A stretch of 64,000 nt of DNA, from assembly GCA_014872815.1 (NCBI GenBank), contig WKFK01000015.1, forward strand, positions 372,001-436,000, given 5' to 3'. Every line of letters starts with the position of its first letter. Position 1 is the stretch's first letter. A program made the translations under genes and the position numbers. The notes beneath the pieces are model-generated. The model made no database searches. It worked only from the letters and a program-made list of their open reading frames with translations, and had not been told where the DNA came from. Of the stretch, positions 17,055-26,380 are shown one piece after another. Source of the DNA: Paracoccaceae bacterium (GTDB lineage Bacteria; Pseudomonadota; Alphaproteobacteria; Rhodobacterales; Rhodobacteraceae).

Positions 17055-20000
17055 TGAAAACTGGGTCAGAGCCGAAGAAGCCAAACGTGAATGGATGGCG
17101 GAAAACGGCCTTTATTCCGAAACCGAGGAGCACTCCTCCTGTGGTGTGGGCCTTGTGGTCTCCGTGGACGGCAAACCAAGCCGCAAGGTTGTTGAAGCGG
17201 GTATCACTGCGCTGAAGGCGATTTGGCACCGCGGTGCTGTGGATGCGGATGGCAAAACCGGCGACGGCGCAGGCATTCACGTGCAAATTCCGGTTCCCTT
17301 TTTCTACGATCAGATTGAGCGCACCGGCCATGAGCCCAACAAAGATGAGCTGATCGCCGTTGGTCAGGTGTTCCTACCACGCACCGATCACGGTGCGCAG
17401 GAAGCGTGTCGGACCATCGTGGAAACCGAAGTTCTGAAAATGGGCTATCGCATCTATGGCTGGCGCCACGTGCCGGTGGATGTGACCTGTCTGGGTGAGA
17501 AAGCCAACGCGACCCGTCCGGAGATTGAGCAGATCCTGATCTCCAACTCCAAGGGTGTGGATGAGGATACGTTTGAGCGTGAGCTCTACGTGATCCGTCG
17601 CCGCATTGAGAAAGCGGCTTTGGCGGCGAACATCACCGAGCTGTATATCGCGTCGCTGTCCTGCCGCTCGATCATCTACAAAGGCATGATGCTCGCGGAG
17701 CAGGTGGCGGTGTTCTATCCGGACCTGATGGATGAGCGTTTTGAGAGCGCTTTTGCGCTGTATCACCAGCGCTATTCCACCAACACCTTCCCACAGTGGT
17801 GGCTGGCGCAGCCGTTCCGCATGTTGGCCCACAACGGTGAGATCAACACGCTGAAAGGCAACCTGAACTGGATGAAGAGCCATGAGATTCGCATGGCCTC
17901 TGACAACTTTGGCGACTTCGCCGAAGATATTAAGCCAATTGTGCCAGGCGGGGCGTCTGACTCTGCGGCGCTTGATGGTGTGTTTGAGGTTCTGGTGCGC
18001 GCGGGCCGTTCGGCGCCAATGGCGAAGACCATGCTGGTGCCAGAAAGCTGGTCCAAGCAGGCGGTGGAGCTGCCGCAGGCGTGGCGTGACATGTATTCTT
18101 ACTGCAACTCCGTGATGGAGCCATGGGACGGTCCTGCGGCGCTGGCGATGACCGATGGCCGCTGGGTTTGTGCCGGTCTGGATCGCAACGGTCTGCGCCC
18201 GATGCGCTATGTGGTGACCGGCGATGGCCTGCTGATTTCCGGCTCCGAAGCGGGCATGGTGCCGATTGATGAAGCCACCGTGGTGGAAAAAGGCGCCTTG
18301 GGTCCGGGTCAGCTGCTGGCCGTGGATATGAAAGAGGGCAAGCTCTACCACGACACGGAGATCAAGGATAAATTGGCAAGCTCCCGTCCATATGGCGAAT
18401 GGGTTGGCAAGATCCGTGATCTGGGCGACGAGCTGGCCACTGTGGAAGAGACCGCAACCTTCACCGGTGAAGAGCTGCGTCAGCGTCAGATCGCGGCGGG
18501 TTACTCTATGGAAGAGGTTGAGCAGATCCTCGCGCCGATGGCAGAGGATGCGAAAGAAGCGTTGGCCTCGATGGGCGATGACACGCCAAGCGCGGTGCTG
18601 TCGAAGATGTATCGCCCGCTGAGCCACTTCTTCCGTCAGAACTTCTCTCAGGTGACCAACCCACCGATCGACAGTTTGCGTGAATACCGCGTGATGTCGC
18701 TGAAGACGCGGTTTGGTAACTTGAAAAACGTGTTGAGCGAAGACGGCAGCCAGACCGAGATTGCGGTTCTGGAGAGCCCGTTTGTGGCCAGCGGCCAGTT
18801 TGAGCGCATGCTGGAAGCGTTTGATGATACGGTTGTGACCATCGACTGTACCTTTGATGCGGGCAGCCATGATGGTGCGTTGCAGGCCGGTCTGGAGCGT
18901 ATCCGGGCGGAAGCCGAAGATGCGGTGCGGTCGGGTGCGGGTCACATTGTGCTGACCGATCAGGCGCAGGGTGCGGACAAGGTTGCGATGCCGATGATCC
19001 TGGCGACCAGCGCGGTGCACAGCCACCTGACACGCAAAGGTCTGCGGACTTTCTGTTCGCTGAACGTGCGCTCGGCGGAGTGTATCGACCCACATTATTT
19101 TGCTGTGCTGATTGGTGCCGGTGCGACGGTTGTGAACCCGTATCTGGCGGAAGATACGCTGGCGGATCGCATTGCGCGTGGTCTGGCGGATGGCACTTTG
19201 ACCGAGAACATGGCGCGCTATCGTGAGGCGATTGACCAAGGTCTGCTGAAGATCATGGCGAAGATGGGGATTTCGGTGATTTCCTCTTATCGCGGTGGTC
19301 TGAACTTTGAGGCCGTGGGCCTGTCCCGCGCGATGTGTGCGGAATACTTCCCGGGCATGACCAGCCGGATTTCCGGCATTGGTGTCAGCGGCATTCAGCA
19401 CAAGGTCGAAGAAGTGCACGCCAAAGGCTTCAAGTCCGGCACCGACGTGTTGCCGATTGGCGGTTTCTACAAGGCACGTAAGTCTGGTGAGACCCACGCT
19501 TGGGGCGCGCAGACCATGCATATGATGCAGGCGGCTTGTGATCGTGCGTCTTATGAGCTGTGGAAGCAGTACTCGGCGCAAATGCAGGCGAACCCGCCGA
19601 TCCACTTGCGTGATCTGCTGAACATCAAGCCGTTGGGCGAGGCGATTCCGATTGAGGAAGTGGAAAGCATCACGGCAATCCGCAAGCGTTTCGTGACTCC
19701 GGGCATGTCTTTGGGCGCGTTGAGCCCTGAGGCACACAAAACCCTGAACGTGGCGATGAACCGGATTGGGGCCAAGTCTGACTCCGGTGAGGGCGGCGAA
19801 GATCCGGCACACTTTGTGCCAGAGCCAAACGGCGACAACCCCTCGGCAAAAATCAAGCAGGTGGCGTCCGGTCGTTTTGGTGTGACCGCCGAATACCTGA
19901 ACCAGTGTGAAGAGCTGGAAATCAAGGTGGCCCAGGGCGCGAAACCCGGTGAAGGTGGCCAGCTGCCGGGTATGAAGGTCACTGACCTGATTGCGCGTCT

Positions 20001-21579
20001 GCGTCACTCCACCAAAGGTGTGACCCTGATTTCGCCGCCGCCGCACCACGACATCTACTCGATCGAAGACCTGGCGCAGCTGATCTATGACCTCAAGCAG
20101 ATCAACCCACGTTGTAAGGTGACCGTGAAGCTGGTGGCGTCCTCGGGCGTTGGCACCATTGCGGCCGGTGTGGCGAAAGCGAAAGCTGACATCATCCTGA
20201 TCTCCGGCCACAACGGTGGCACCGGTGCGTCGCCGGCGACCTCGATCAAATACTGTGGTCTGCCATGGGAGATGGGCCTGACCGAAGCGCATCAGGTTCT
20301 GGCGATGAACAACCTGCGTGAGCGGGTGACACTGCGAACCGATGGTGGTTTGCGCACCGGTCGTGACATCGTGATGGCTGCGATGATGGGGGCGGAAGAG
20401 TACGGTATTGGGACTGCCGCGCTGATCGCGATGGGCTGTATCATGGTGCGCCAGTGTCAGTCCAACACTTGCCCGGTTGGTGTGTGTACGCAGGACGAAG
20501 ACCTGCGTGCGAAATACACCGGTACAGCAGACAAGGTGGTGAACCTGATCACCTTTTATGCGCAGGAAGTGCGGGAAATCCTTGCTTCTATCGGTGCGCG
20601 TAGCCTGGATGAGGTGATTGGCCGTGCGGACCTGCTGGCGCAGGTGTCTCGTGGCTCTGCGCATCTTGACGATCTGGACCTGAACCCGCTGTTGATCACC
20701 GTCGATGGGGCGCATGACATCGTCTACAACCGCGAGAAAGACCGCAACTACGTGCCTGACACGCTGGACGCAGAAATTGTGCGGGATGCGGCGCGCTTCC
20801 TGGAAGAGGGTGAGAAGATGCAGCTCAGCTACGCGGTGCAGAACACGCACCGGACCGTGGGCACCCGCACCTCGAGCCACATCGTGCGCAACTTTGGCAT
20901 GCGCAATGCGCTTCAGGAGGATCACCTGACCGTCAAGCTGACCGGTTCTGCGGGTCAGTCGTTGGGTGCCTTTGCGGCCCCGGGTCTGAAGATCGAAGTG
21001 TCTGGTGACGCCAACGACTACGTCGGCAAAGGTCTGTCCGGGGGTACTGTTGTGGTGCGGCCGCCGATGGCGAGCCCGTTGACGGCGGCGGACAACACCA
21101 TCATCGGCAACACCGTGCTTTATGGCGCTACCGACGGCTACCTGTTTGCAGCAGGTCGTGCTGGGGAGCGTTTTGCGGTGCGCAACTCCGGTGCGAAGGT
21201 CGTGATCGAGGGCTGTGGCGCCTGTGGGTGTGAATACATGACCGGCGGTATCGCGGTGATCCTGGGTGATATTGGTGCCAACTTCGGCGCGGGTATGACC
21301 GGTGGTATGGCCTATCTCTATGACCCTGAAGGCAAAGCCGAAGGGGTTATGAACCTGGAGACTCTGGTGACCTGTCCGGTGACTGTGGCGCACTGGGAAG
21401 ATCAACTGAAAGGCCTGATCGAGCGCCATGTGGCGGAGACCGGCTCTGTGAAGGCGCGCGATATCCTGCAGCACTGGGATGTTGAGAAAGCCAACTTCCT
21501 GCAGGTCTGCCCAAAAGAGATGCTGGTGCATATCCCGCATCCGCTGACCCAGGAAGGCGCAGCTGTTCCAGCGGAATAA
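17041..21579 (+). CDS. gltB: Glutamate synthase large subunit
   Basis: A 1512-residue enzyme that hydrolyses glutamine and transfers ammonia to 2-oxoglutarate. A 33-residue propeptide precedes the catalytic Cys34 (SSCGVGLVVS), which becomes the mature N-terminus in this family. The FMN-binding synthase domain holds VKLVASSGVGTIAAGVAKA and GHNGGTGASP. The 3Fe-4S cysteines are in CIMVRQCQSNTCPVGVC, and a C-terminal beta-helix domain (GCGACGCEYMTGG) completes it. AGGAG lies 7 nt before ATG. It overlaps the hydrolase-like gene by 14 bp. Confidence 0.97.
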   Translation: MTKYDENWVRAEEAKREWMAENGLYSETEEHSSCGVGLVVSVDGKPSRKVVEAGITALKAIWHRGAVDADGKTGDGAGIHVQIPVPFFYDQIERTGHEPNKDELIAVGQVFLPRTDHGAQEACRTIVETEVLKMGYRIYGWRHVPVDVTCLGEKANATRPEIEQILISNSKGVDEDTFERELYVIRRRIEKAALAANITELYIASLSCRSIIYKGMMLAEQVAVFYPDLMDERFESAFALYHQRYSTNTFPQWWLAQPFRMLAHNGEINTLKGNLNWMKSHEIRMASDNFGDFAEDIKPIVPGGASDSAALDGVFEVLVRAGRSAPMAKTMLVPESWSKQAVELPQAWRDMYSYCNSVMEPWDGPAALAMTDGRWVCAGLDRNGLRPMRYVVTGDGLLISGSEAGMVPIDEATVVEKGALGPGQLLAVDMKEGKLYHDTEIKDKLASSRPYGEWVGKIRDLGDELATVEETATFTGEELRQRQIAAGYSMEEVEQILAPMAEDAKEALASMGDDTPSAVLSKMYRPLSHFFRQNFSQVTNPPIDSLREYRVMSLKTRFGNLKNVLSEDGSQTEIAVLESPFVASGQFERMLEAFDDTVVTIDCTFDAGSHDGALQAGLERIRAEAEDAVRSGAGHIVLTDQAQGADKVAMPMILATSAVHSHLTRKGLRTFCSLNVRSAECIDPHYFAVLIGAGATVVNPYLAEDTLADRIARGLADGTLTENMARYREAIDQGLLKIMAKMGISVISSYRGGLNFEAVGLSRAMCAEYFPGMTSRISGIGVSGIQHKVEEVHAKGFKSGTDVLPIGGFYKARKSGETHAWGAQTMHMMQAACDRASYELWKQYSAQMQANPPIHLRDLLNIKPLGEAIPIEEVESITAIRKRFVTPGMSLGALSPEAHKTLNVAMNRIGAKSDSGEGGEDPAHFVPEPNGDNPSAKIKQVASGRFGVTAEYLNQCEELEIKVAQGAKPGEGGQLPGMKVTDLIARLRHSTKGVTLISPPPHHDIYSIEDLAQLIYDLKQINPRCKVTVKLVASSGVGTIAAGVAKAKADIILISGHNGGTGASPATSIKYCGLPWEMGLTEAHQVLAMNNLRERVTLRTDGGLRTGRDIVMAAMMGAEEYGIGTAALIAMGCIMVRQCQSNTCPVGVCTQDEDLRAKYTGTADKVVNLITFYAQEVREILASIGARSLDEVIGRADLLAQVSRGSAHLDDLDLNPLLITVDGAHDIVYNREKDRNYVPDTLDAEIVRDAARFLEEGEKMQLSYAVQNTHRTVGTRTSSHIVRNFGMRNALQEDHLTVKLTGSAGQSLGAFAAPGLKIEVSGDANDYVGKGLSGGTVVVRPPMASPLTAADNTIIGNTVLYGATDGYLFAAGRAGERFAVRNSGAKVVIEGCGACGCEYMTGGIAVILGDIGANFGAGMTGGMAYLYDPEGKAEGVMNLETLVTCPVTVAHWEDQLKGLIERHVAETGSVKARDILQHWDVEKANFLQVCPKEMLVHIPHPLTQEGAAVPAE

Positions 21580-21601
21580 GCGCAACCTAAAACTGAATCT
21601 T

Positions 21602-21639
21602 AACCCCCGGCTGGTCTGTCAGTCGGGGGTTTTTCTTTG
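21602..21639 (+). terminator. Terminator after gltB
   Basis: AACCCCCG (21602-21609) pairs with CGGGGGTT (21624-21631), extended by a 4-bp inner stem, then TTTTCTTT. It closes the glt unit. Confidence 0.9.
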
Positions 21640-21698
21640 CCGATTAGGAGAAATGGCGAAGTGGCTTCATAGTTGGACGGTAAATGTGGGAGGATAAC

Positions 21699-22073
21699 AT
21701 GCGGAACATGACAGCGTGGATGGCATCAGCAACGGCGGCTTTTCTGGCACTGGCGGGTAGCGCCATCGCAGGAGAATGCGGATATGCCCAGTGTTGGGGT
21801 GCGGTTGGGATTGGTCCAGGGGGAGCGTGGGGCTATTCCTACGGTATGTATTCGGAGACCGACGCGGTGAATGCTTTGCAGAATGAATGCGAGTGGGATT
21901 GTGATAATGTTCACACCTTCTACAACACCTGTGGGGCGATTGCGGAAGGCAATTCTGGCAACTGGGGGTTTGGCTGGGCTGGAACGCGGTCGCAGGCCGA
22001 AAACAACGCTATGAGCTACTGTTATCAGAACGGCGGCGGGTGCAGTGTGCGGGTTTGGGCTTGTTCGCCGTAG
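21699..22073 (+). CDS. Secreted cysteine-rich DUF4189-family protein
   Basis: 124 residues with a cleavable signal peptide (MRNMTAWMASATAAFLALAG, then AIA-GE). The mature part holds two repeats of the DUF4189 pattern: WG...SYG, A..AL..C....C, CGAIAEG and a matching second unit ending VRVWACSP. The even number of cysteines suggests disulfides in the periplasm. Function is unknown. ATG 21699 is preferred to 21684 because GGGAGG lies 5 nt before it. Confidence 0.72.
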   Translation: MRNMTAWMASATAAFLALAGSAIAGECGYAQCWGAVGIGPGGAWGYSYGMYSETDAVNALQNECEWDCDNVHTFYNTCGAIAEGNSGNWGFGWAGTRSQAENNAMSYCYQNGGGCSVRVWACSP

Positions 22074-22129
22074 GCTTGCGCAACGACGCGTGAGGCTCTA
22101 CTCCCTTTGCCAAAGAGAATGGCAGGGAC

Positions 22130-22882
22130 ATGGCCAAAAAGACCGCCAAACCAAAGCAGAAAAAGCAAGCTGCAAAGAAGGCGGAGACGCCGAAAGCGGG
22201 CGTGTTCAAGCGCCAGTGGCTGCGGCTGCGTTATTGGTGGCGGCGGGTGCTGATGTGGGCGGTGTCGCTGTTTATCTTTTCGATCCTGATTTTCATTGTG
22301 ATCAACCCGCCGATCACCTGGACGATGATTGGCGAGAAGCGGCGACTCGGGCAGGTGGATTACCAATGGGTGCCGATTGAACAGGTGGCGCCGGTGATGC
22401 GGCGGTCTGTGGTGGCGGCGGAAGATGCAAATTTCTGTCTGCATTGGGGGTTTGACGTGGCGGCGATCCGGGATGCGATTGCCGAAGGCGCGGGCCGCGG
22501 TGCGAGCACGATCAGCCAGCAAACCGTGAAAAACGTCTATTTCTGGCAAGGGCGCAGCTGGCCGCGTAAGGCGATGGAAACGCTGATGACGCCGCTAGTG
22601 GAGATGACCTGGACCAAGCGGCGGATTCTGGAAGTTTACCTGAATGTGGCCGAGTTTGATGAAGGTGTGTTTGGTGTGGAAGCGGCCGCGCGGCATTACT
22701 TTGGGGTGGGGCCCGAGGATTTGACACCGGTTCAGGCCGCGCGGTTGGCGGCGGTGTTGCCCAACCCCAAGCAGCGCTCTGCCAGCAAGCCCACAGCGGC
22801 GGTGCGGCGGCGGGCGGCGGCCATCCTGGATGGCGCAGAAACCATACGCGGAGAAGCGCGCGCCGCGTGTTTTGCGGATTGA
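22130..22882 (+). CDS. mtgA: Monofunctional biosynthetic peptidoglycan transglycosylase
   Basis: A 250-residue glycosyltransferase of the GT51 family that polymerises lipid II into glycan strands. A lysine-rich cytoplasmic tail is followed by one membrane helix (VSLFIFSILIFIVI). GT51 motifs are in order: AAEDANFCLHWGFD with the catalytic Glu, GASTISQQTVKN, and RRILEVYLNVAEF. Length fits MtgA and no transpeptidase domain follows. The ribosome site (GGCAGGG) is weak. Confidence 0.93.
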   Translation: MAKKTAKPKQKKQAAKKAETPKAGVFKRQWLRLRYWWRRVLMWAVSLFIFSILIFIVINPPITWTMIGEKRRLGQVDYQWVPIEQVAPVMRRSVVAAEDANFCLHWGFDVAAIRDAIAEGAGRGASTISQQTVKNVYFWQGRSWPRKAMETLMTPLVEMTWTKRRILEVYLNVAEFDEGVFGVEAAARHYFGVGPEDLTPVQAARLAAVLPNPKQRSASKPTAAVRRRAAAILDGAETIRGEARAACFAD

Positions 22883-22939
22883 AATATGCGCATGGGCAAG
22901 GCATTGAAGGACAAAGCCCAATAACATTGTGATCCGCTT

Positions 22940-23605
22940 ATGAACCGTCTGTTCCATGTGCCCCTGTCTCCGTTTTGCCGCAAGGTGCGCCTCGTGATGG
23001 GGGAGAAGCGGCTTGAGGTGGAGCTGGTGGAGGAGCGCTATTGGGAGCAGGATCCCGATTTCCTGCGCCGCAATCCCGCTGCGAAAGTGCCGGTCCTGAA
23101 GATGGACGGCAAGATGATGGCGGACAGCAACGCCATCTGTGAATATCTGGAAGAGAAATACCCCGACCCGGCTTTGATGCCGCGGGACCCGGATGGGCGG
23201 TATGAGGTGCGGCGGCTGGTGGCGTGGTTTGACGACAAGTTTCACCACGAAGTCACGTCCAAGCTTTTGTATGAGCGGGTCAATCGCAAGCTGATGGGCA
23301 CGGGTTATCCGGACAGTTCCAATGTGAAAGCCGGGGCCAAGGCGATCAAGTACCACCTCGATTACATGCATTGGCTGCTGGATCATCGCCGTTGGCTGGC
23401 CGGGGATGTGATGACGCTTGCGGATTTCACGGCGGCGGCGCATTTGAGTGCACTGGATTACATCAGTGATGTGGATTGGAACCGTTCTGCGGTGGTCAAA
23501 GATTGGTATGCCACCATCAAATCCCGTCCGGCCTTCCGCGCTGTGTTGGCGGATCAGGTGCCCGGCTTCCCGCCGCCTGCGCATTATGCTGATCTGGATT
23601 TCTGA
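22940..23605 (+). CDS. fzlA: Glutathione S-transferase-fold protein, probable FtsZ-binding FzlA
   Basis: A 221-residue GST-fold protein. The thioredoxin-like N-terminus (FHVPLSPFCRKVRLVMGEK) and the NPAAKVPVL/SNAICEYLEE motifs are clear. The helical C-terminal domain ends in the proline-rich tail FPPPAHYADLDF. That ending and the overall pattern resemble FzlA, the Caulobacter FtsZ-curving protein needed for constriction, rather than a detoxifying GST. The assignment rests on remembered similarity. queG lies downstream after a structured repeat. Confidence 0.72.
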   Translation: MNRLFHVPLSPFCRKVRLVMGEKRLEVELVEERYWEQDPDFLRRNPAAKVPVLKMDGKMMADSNAICEYLEEKYPDPALMPRDPDGRYEVRRLVAWFDDKFHHEVTSKLLYERVNRKLMGTGYPDSSNVKAGAKAIKYHLDYMHWLLDHRRWLAGDVMTLADFTAAAHLSALDYISDVDWNRSAVVKDWYATIKSRPAFRAVLADQVPGFPPPAHYADLDF

Positions 23606-23620
23606 TCGCGGGCGGTGGCA

Positions 23621-23683
23621 AGGGGGCTGTCTGCCCCCTCGGCCTGACGGCCTCACCCCCGAGGATATTTCCGGACTGAGAAT
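23621..23683 (+). repeat. Two-hairpin intergenic repeat, copy 1
   Basis: In order: stem AGGGGGC/GCCCCCT (23621-23639), stem GGCC/GGCC (23641-23652), GGATATTT (23663-23670), a 7-nt gap and GAGAAT (23678-23683). The same order and spacing recurs on the minus strand at 37940-38001. It behaves like a REP-type dispersed element between genes. Confidence 0.7.
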
Positions 23684-23694
23684 GCGGGGGTGTC

Positions 23695-24732
23695 ATGGCG
23701 GATGATCTGACCACCCGCATGAAGGCGGAAGCCGTGTCCATGGGGTTTGATCTGGCCAAAGTGTGTCGGCCGGATTCGGTGGGCCATGTGGCGGCGGGGT
23801 TGGATGGGTTCCTCGCCAAAGAGTACCACGGACAGATGCAGTGGTTGGAGGCACGCAAGCATTGGCGGTCTGATCCGTCGGTGCTGTGGCCGGAGGCGCG
23901 GTCGGTGATTGTTTTGGCCGAAAGTTACACGCCGGAGCATGATCCCACGGCGGTGCATGGGCAGGCGGATCGCGCGGCGATCTCGGTCTATGCGCAGAAC
24001 CGCGATTACCATGACACGGTGAAAAAGCGCCTCAAACGTCTGGCGCGGTGGTTGATTGCGGAGACCAGTCCGGAGACCGAAGTGAAGGTGTTTGTCGATA
24101 CCGCACCGGTGCCGGAGAAGCCTTTGGGGCAGGCGGCGGGGCTTGGTTGGCAGGGCAAACACACCAATCTGGTCAGCCGCGATTTGGGGTCCTGGTTCTT
24201 TATTGGCTCGGTGTTCACCACGCTGGAATTAGAGACTGATCCAGCAGAACTTGACCATTGCGGGTCCTGTCGCGCCTGTCTGGATGCCTGTCCAACCGAT
24301 GCCTTCCCGGCGCCGCATCAGATTGATGCGCGGCGGTGTATTTCCTACCTGACCATTGAGCATCATGGGCCCGTGGAGGAAGAACTGCGCGGGCTGATGG
24401 GCAACCGGATTTACGGCTGTGACGATTGTTTGGCGGCCTGTCCGTGGAACAAGTTTGCTCAGGAGGCGCGGGAGATAAAGTATCACGCACGCGACGAGTT
24501 GATTGCGCCAAAGCTGGCAGAGCTCGCCGTGCTGGAGGATGCGGAGTTTCGCGCGTTTTTCTCAGGCTCGCCGATCAAGCGGATTGGGCGCAATCGGTTT
24601 GTGCGCAATGTGCTTTATGCGATTGGCAACTCAAACGACCCGTCGTTGCGCGAGGTGGCGCAGGGGCTGTGTGAGGATGCGGATGCCACCGTGGCGGATG
24701 CGGCGCGCTGGGCGGTGCAGAGGTTGGTGTGA
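23695..24732 (+). CDS. queG: Epoxyqueuosine reductase
   Basis: A 345-residue cobalamin- and 4Fe-4S-dependent enzyme that converts epoxyqueuosine to queuosine in tRNA, the last step of the pathway. Two ferredoxin-type clusters are present: [12 protein letters not shown] and, after [21 protein letters not shown]. The C-terminus has HEAT-like residues ([11 protein letters not shown]). The ribosome site is poor (GGGGGTGTC). The stop overlaps the next GST gene by one base. Confidence 0.94.
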   Translation: MADDLTTRMKAEAVSMGFDLAKVCRPDSVGHVAAGLDGFLAKEYHGQMQWLEARKHWRSDPSVLWPEARSVIVLAESYTPEHDPTAVHGQADRAAISVYAQNRDYHDTVKKRLKRLARWLIAETSPETEVKVFVDTAPVPEKPLGQAAGLGWQGKHTNLVSRDLGSWFFIGSVFTTLELETDPAELDHCGSCRACLDACPTDAFPAPHQIDARRCISYLTIEHHGPVEEELRGLMGNRIYGCDDCLAACPWNKFAQEAREIKYHARDELIAPKLAELAVLEDAEFRAFFSGSPIKRIGRNRFVRNVLYAIGNSNDPSLREVAQGLCEDADATVADAARWAVQRLV

Positions 24733-25373
24733 TGCGAGATGGCGCAGTGGATCAGGTGACGCTGTGTGGCTTCAAAGAGAGCATATACACGCAGGTTGTC
24801 ATGATGGCGCTGGCGGCAAAAGGCGTGGCGTTTGAGCTGAAACGCGACAATCCGTTTGAGGCTGGGCCGTCCGGTCCGCATCCGTTTGCGCGGGTGCCAG
24901 TGATGCTGCACGGGGAGTTTGCGGTCTATGAGACGGCGGCAATCACCCGTTATGTGGATCGGGCGTTTGACGGCATTTCGCTGGTGCCCGGCGATGCGGT
25001 TGGCTTGGCGCGGATGGATCAGGTGATCGCGATTGCCGACAGTTACGCCTATTGGCCGATGGTGCGGCAGGCCTATGCGCATGGAGTGGTGCGCAAGCAG
25101 GCGGGGATCGATTGGGATAAAGAGCTGGTGCGGGACGGGCTGCGCGCGGCGGAGCCGGTGCTGTCGGAGTTAGATGGCATGGCCCGTGAGGGAGAGGTGC
25201 TCAATGGGTTGCGGATTTCGTTGGCGGATTGTCAGTTGGCGCCAATGGTCGCGGCCTTTGCGCAACTGCCCAAAGGGCGCAAAATGATTGCGCAGTTTGC
25301 AGCGTTGTCCTGTTGGTTGGAGTGGATAAGCTGCAGCCGTGCGTTCCGGCAAGCGATTGGGAAGACAGTATGA
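24732..25373 (+). CDS. Glutathione S-transferase family protein
   Basis: 213 residues with a GST N-terminal thioredoxin-like domain (YTQVVMMALAAKGVAFELK, then HPFARVPVML and YETAAITRYVD) and a helical C-terminal domain (ISLADCQLAPMVAAF). The substrate is unknown. It is translationally coupled to queG (TGATG) and to the following gene (ATGA), forming a queG-gst-unknown operon. Confidence 0.82.
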   Translation: MRDGAVDQVTLCGFKESIYTQVVMMALAAKGVAFELKRDNPFEAGPSGPHPFARVPVMLHGEFAVYETAAITRYVDRAFDGISLVPGDAVGLARMDQVIAIADSYAYWPMVRQAYAHGVVRKQAGIDWDKELVRDGLRAAEPVLSELDGMAREGEVLNGLRISLADCQLAPMVAAFAQLPKGRKMIAQFAALSCWLEWISCSRAFRQAIGKTV

Positions 25374-25852
25374 GTTACGATCTACTGGTGTTTGATCCGC
25401 AGGTGGCGCCAGTGTCACGGCCTGCGTTTATGGCGTGGTATGGCGATCTGGCGAAGTGGGAAGAGGCGCGCGATTACAATTCGCCGGAGGGGATGACCGG
25501 AAATCTGCCGCAGTTTTACGACCGTCTTCGTCCGGTGTTTCCGCCAATGAACGGACCCTTTGCCTTTGATTTTGACACGTTGGTGGAGGACAAACCCAGC
25601 TTTTGGCAGCGGTTGTTTGGGGGGCGTCAACCCGGCCCCAAGGCGCTTGAGCCGTTTAATGAGAGTATGGTCACTGACTACAGCTGTGCTGCGAGTGGGA
25701 TTTACATGTCTTTTGCATGGTCGGTTGCTGAGCAGGCGTATGAAGAAGTTGTCCGGGCTGCGCTTGAAACCGGGGTTGGCTTCTTTGATGTCAGCGCAGC
25801 CGACGGGGTGATTGCGCATACGTCAGAGCAGCTGCAAGCACTGGCGCTTTAG
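25370..25852 (+). CDS. Conserved protein of unknown function
   Basis: A 160-residue soluble acidic protein without a signal peptide or membrane segment. It begins MSYDLLVFDP and contains FMAWYGDLAKWEE and FPPMNGPFAF; I recall uncharacterised bacterial proteins with this N-terminal pattern, but no function. Aromatic residues are frequent (W, F, Y). It overlaps the GST gene by an ATGA and is last in the operon. Confidence 0.7.
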   Translation: MSYDLLVFDPQVAPVSRPAFMAWYGDLAKWEEARDYNSPEGMTGNLPQFYDRLRPVFPPMNGPFAFDFDTLVEDKPSFWQRLFGGRQPGPKALEPFNESMVTDYSCAASGIYMSFAWSVAEQAYEEVVRAALETGVGFFDVSAADGVIAHTSEQLQALAL

Positions 25853-25879
25853 GCTGGCGCGGGACGCCAGCCCTGAGGC

Positions 25880-26380
25880 TTAGCCGTTGCGTTTGGGCAA
25901 AACCCAATCGGGACGCGCGAAGTGGCAGGTGTAGCCGCCAACGTTTTTGACCAGATAGTCCTGGTGGTATTCTTCGGCTTCCCAGAAATCGCTGACGGGT
26001 TCCACTTCGGTCACCACTTTGCCGGGCCAGAGGCCGGAGGCGTCGACGTCTTTGATGGTGTCTTCCGCCACGGCCTTCTGATCCGCGTCGGTGTAGAAGA
26101 TCGCCGAGCGGTAGGACATGCCCAGATCGTTGCCTTGACGGTTGGGCGTGGTCGGATCGTGGATCTGGAAGAAAAATTCCAAGAGTTTGCGGAACGAGGT
26201 TTTGGCCGGGTCAAAAATGATCTCGATCGCCTCGGCGTGGGTGCCGTGATTTTCGTAGGTCGCATTTGGGACATCGCCGCCGGTGTAGCCGACGCGGGTG
26301 CTCAGAACGCCATCCATTTTGCGGATGAGGTCTTCCATGCCCCAGAAACAGCCGCCGGCCAGTACTGCGCGTTCGCTCAT
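25880..26380 (-). CDS. msrA: Peptide-methionine (S)-S-oxide reductase
   Basis: A 166-residue repair enzyme reducing the S epimer of methionine sulfoxide. The catalytic Cys11 sits in GGCFWGMED, with [21 protein letters not shown] shortened motif following and EEYHQDYL near the end. The start overlaps the msrB stop (ATGA), so both stereospecific reductases are made together. Confidence 0.95.
   Translation of the reverse strand: MSERAVLAGGCFWGMEDLIRKMDGVLSTRVGYTGGDVPNATYENHGTHAEAIEIIFDPAKTSFRKLLEFFFQIHDPTTPNRQGNDLGMSYRSAIFYTDADQKAVAEDTIKDVDASGLWPGKVVTEVEPVSDFWEAEEYHQDYLVKNVGGYTCHFARPDWVLPKRNG

Noticed and set aside
17374..21585. Very long antisense open frame (about 1400 codons) over gltB
   Set aside because: It is an antisense shadow of strong codon bias in gltB: no family similarity, no ribosome site, composition rich in His, Arg and Gln. 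gltB fully explains the region.
23621..23683. Possible CRISPR-like or insertion-sequence end
   Set aside because: Only one unit at each site, no spacer series and no transposase; treated as a dispersed hairpin repeat.
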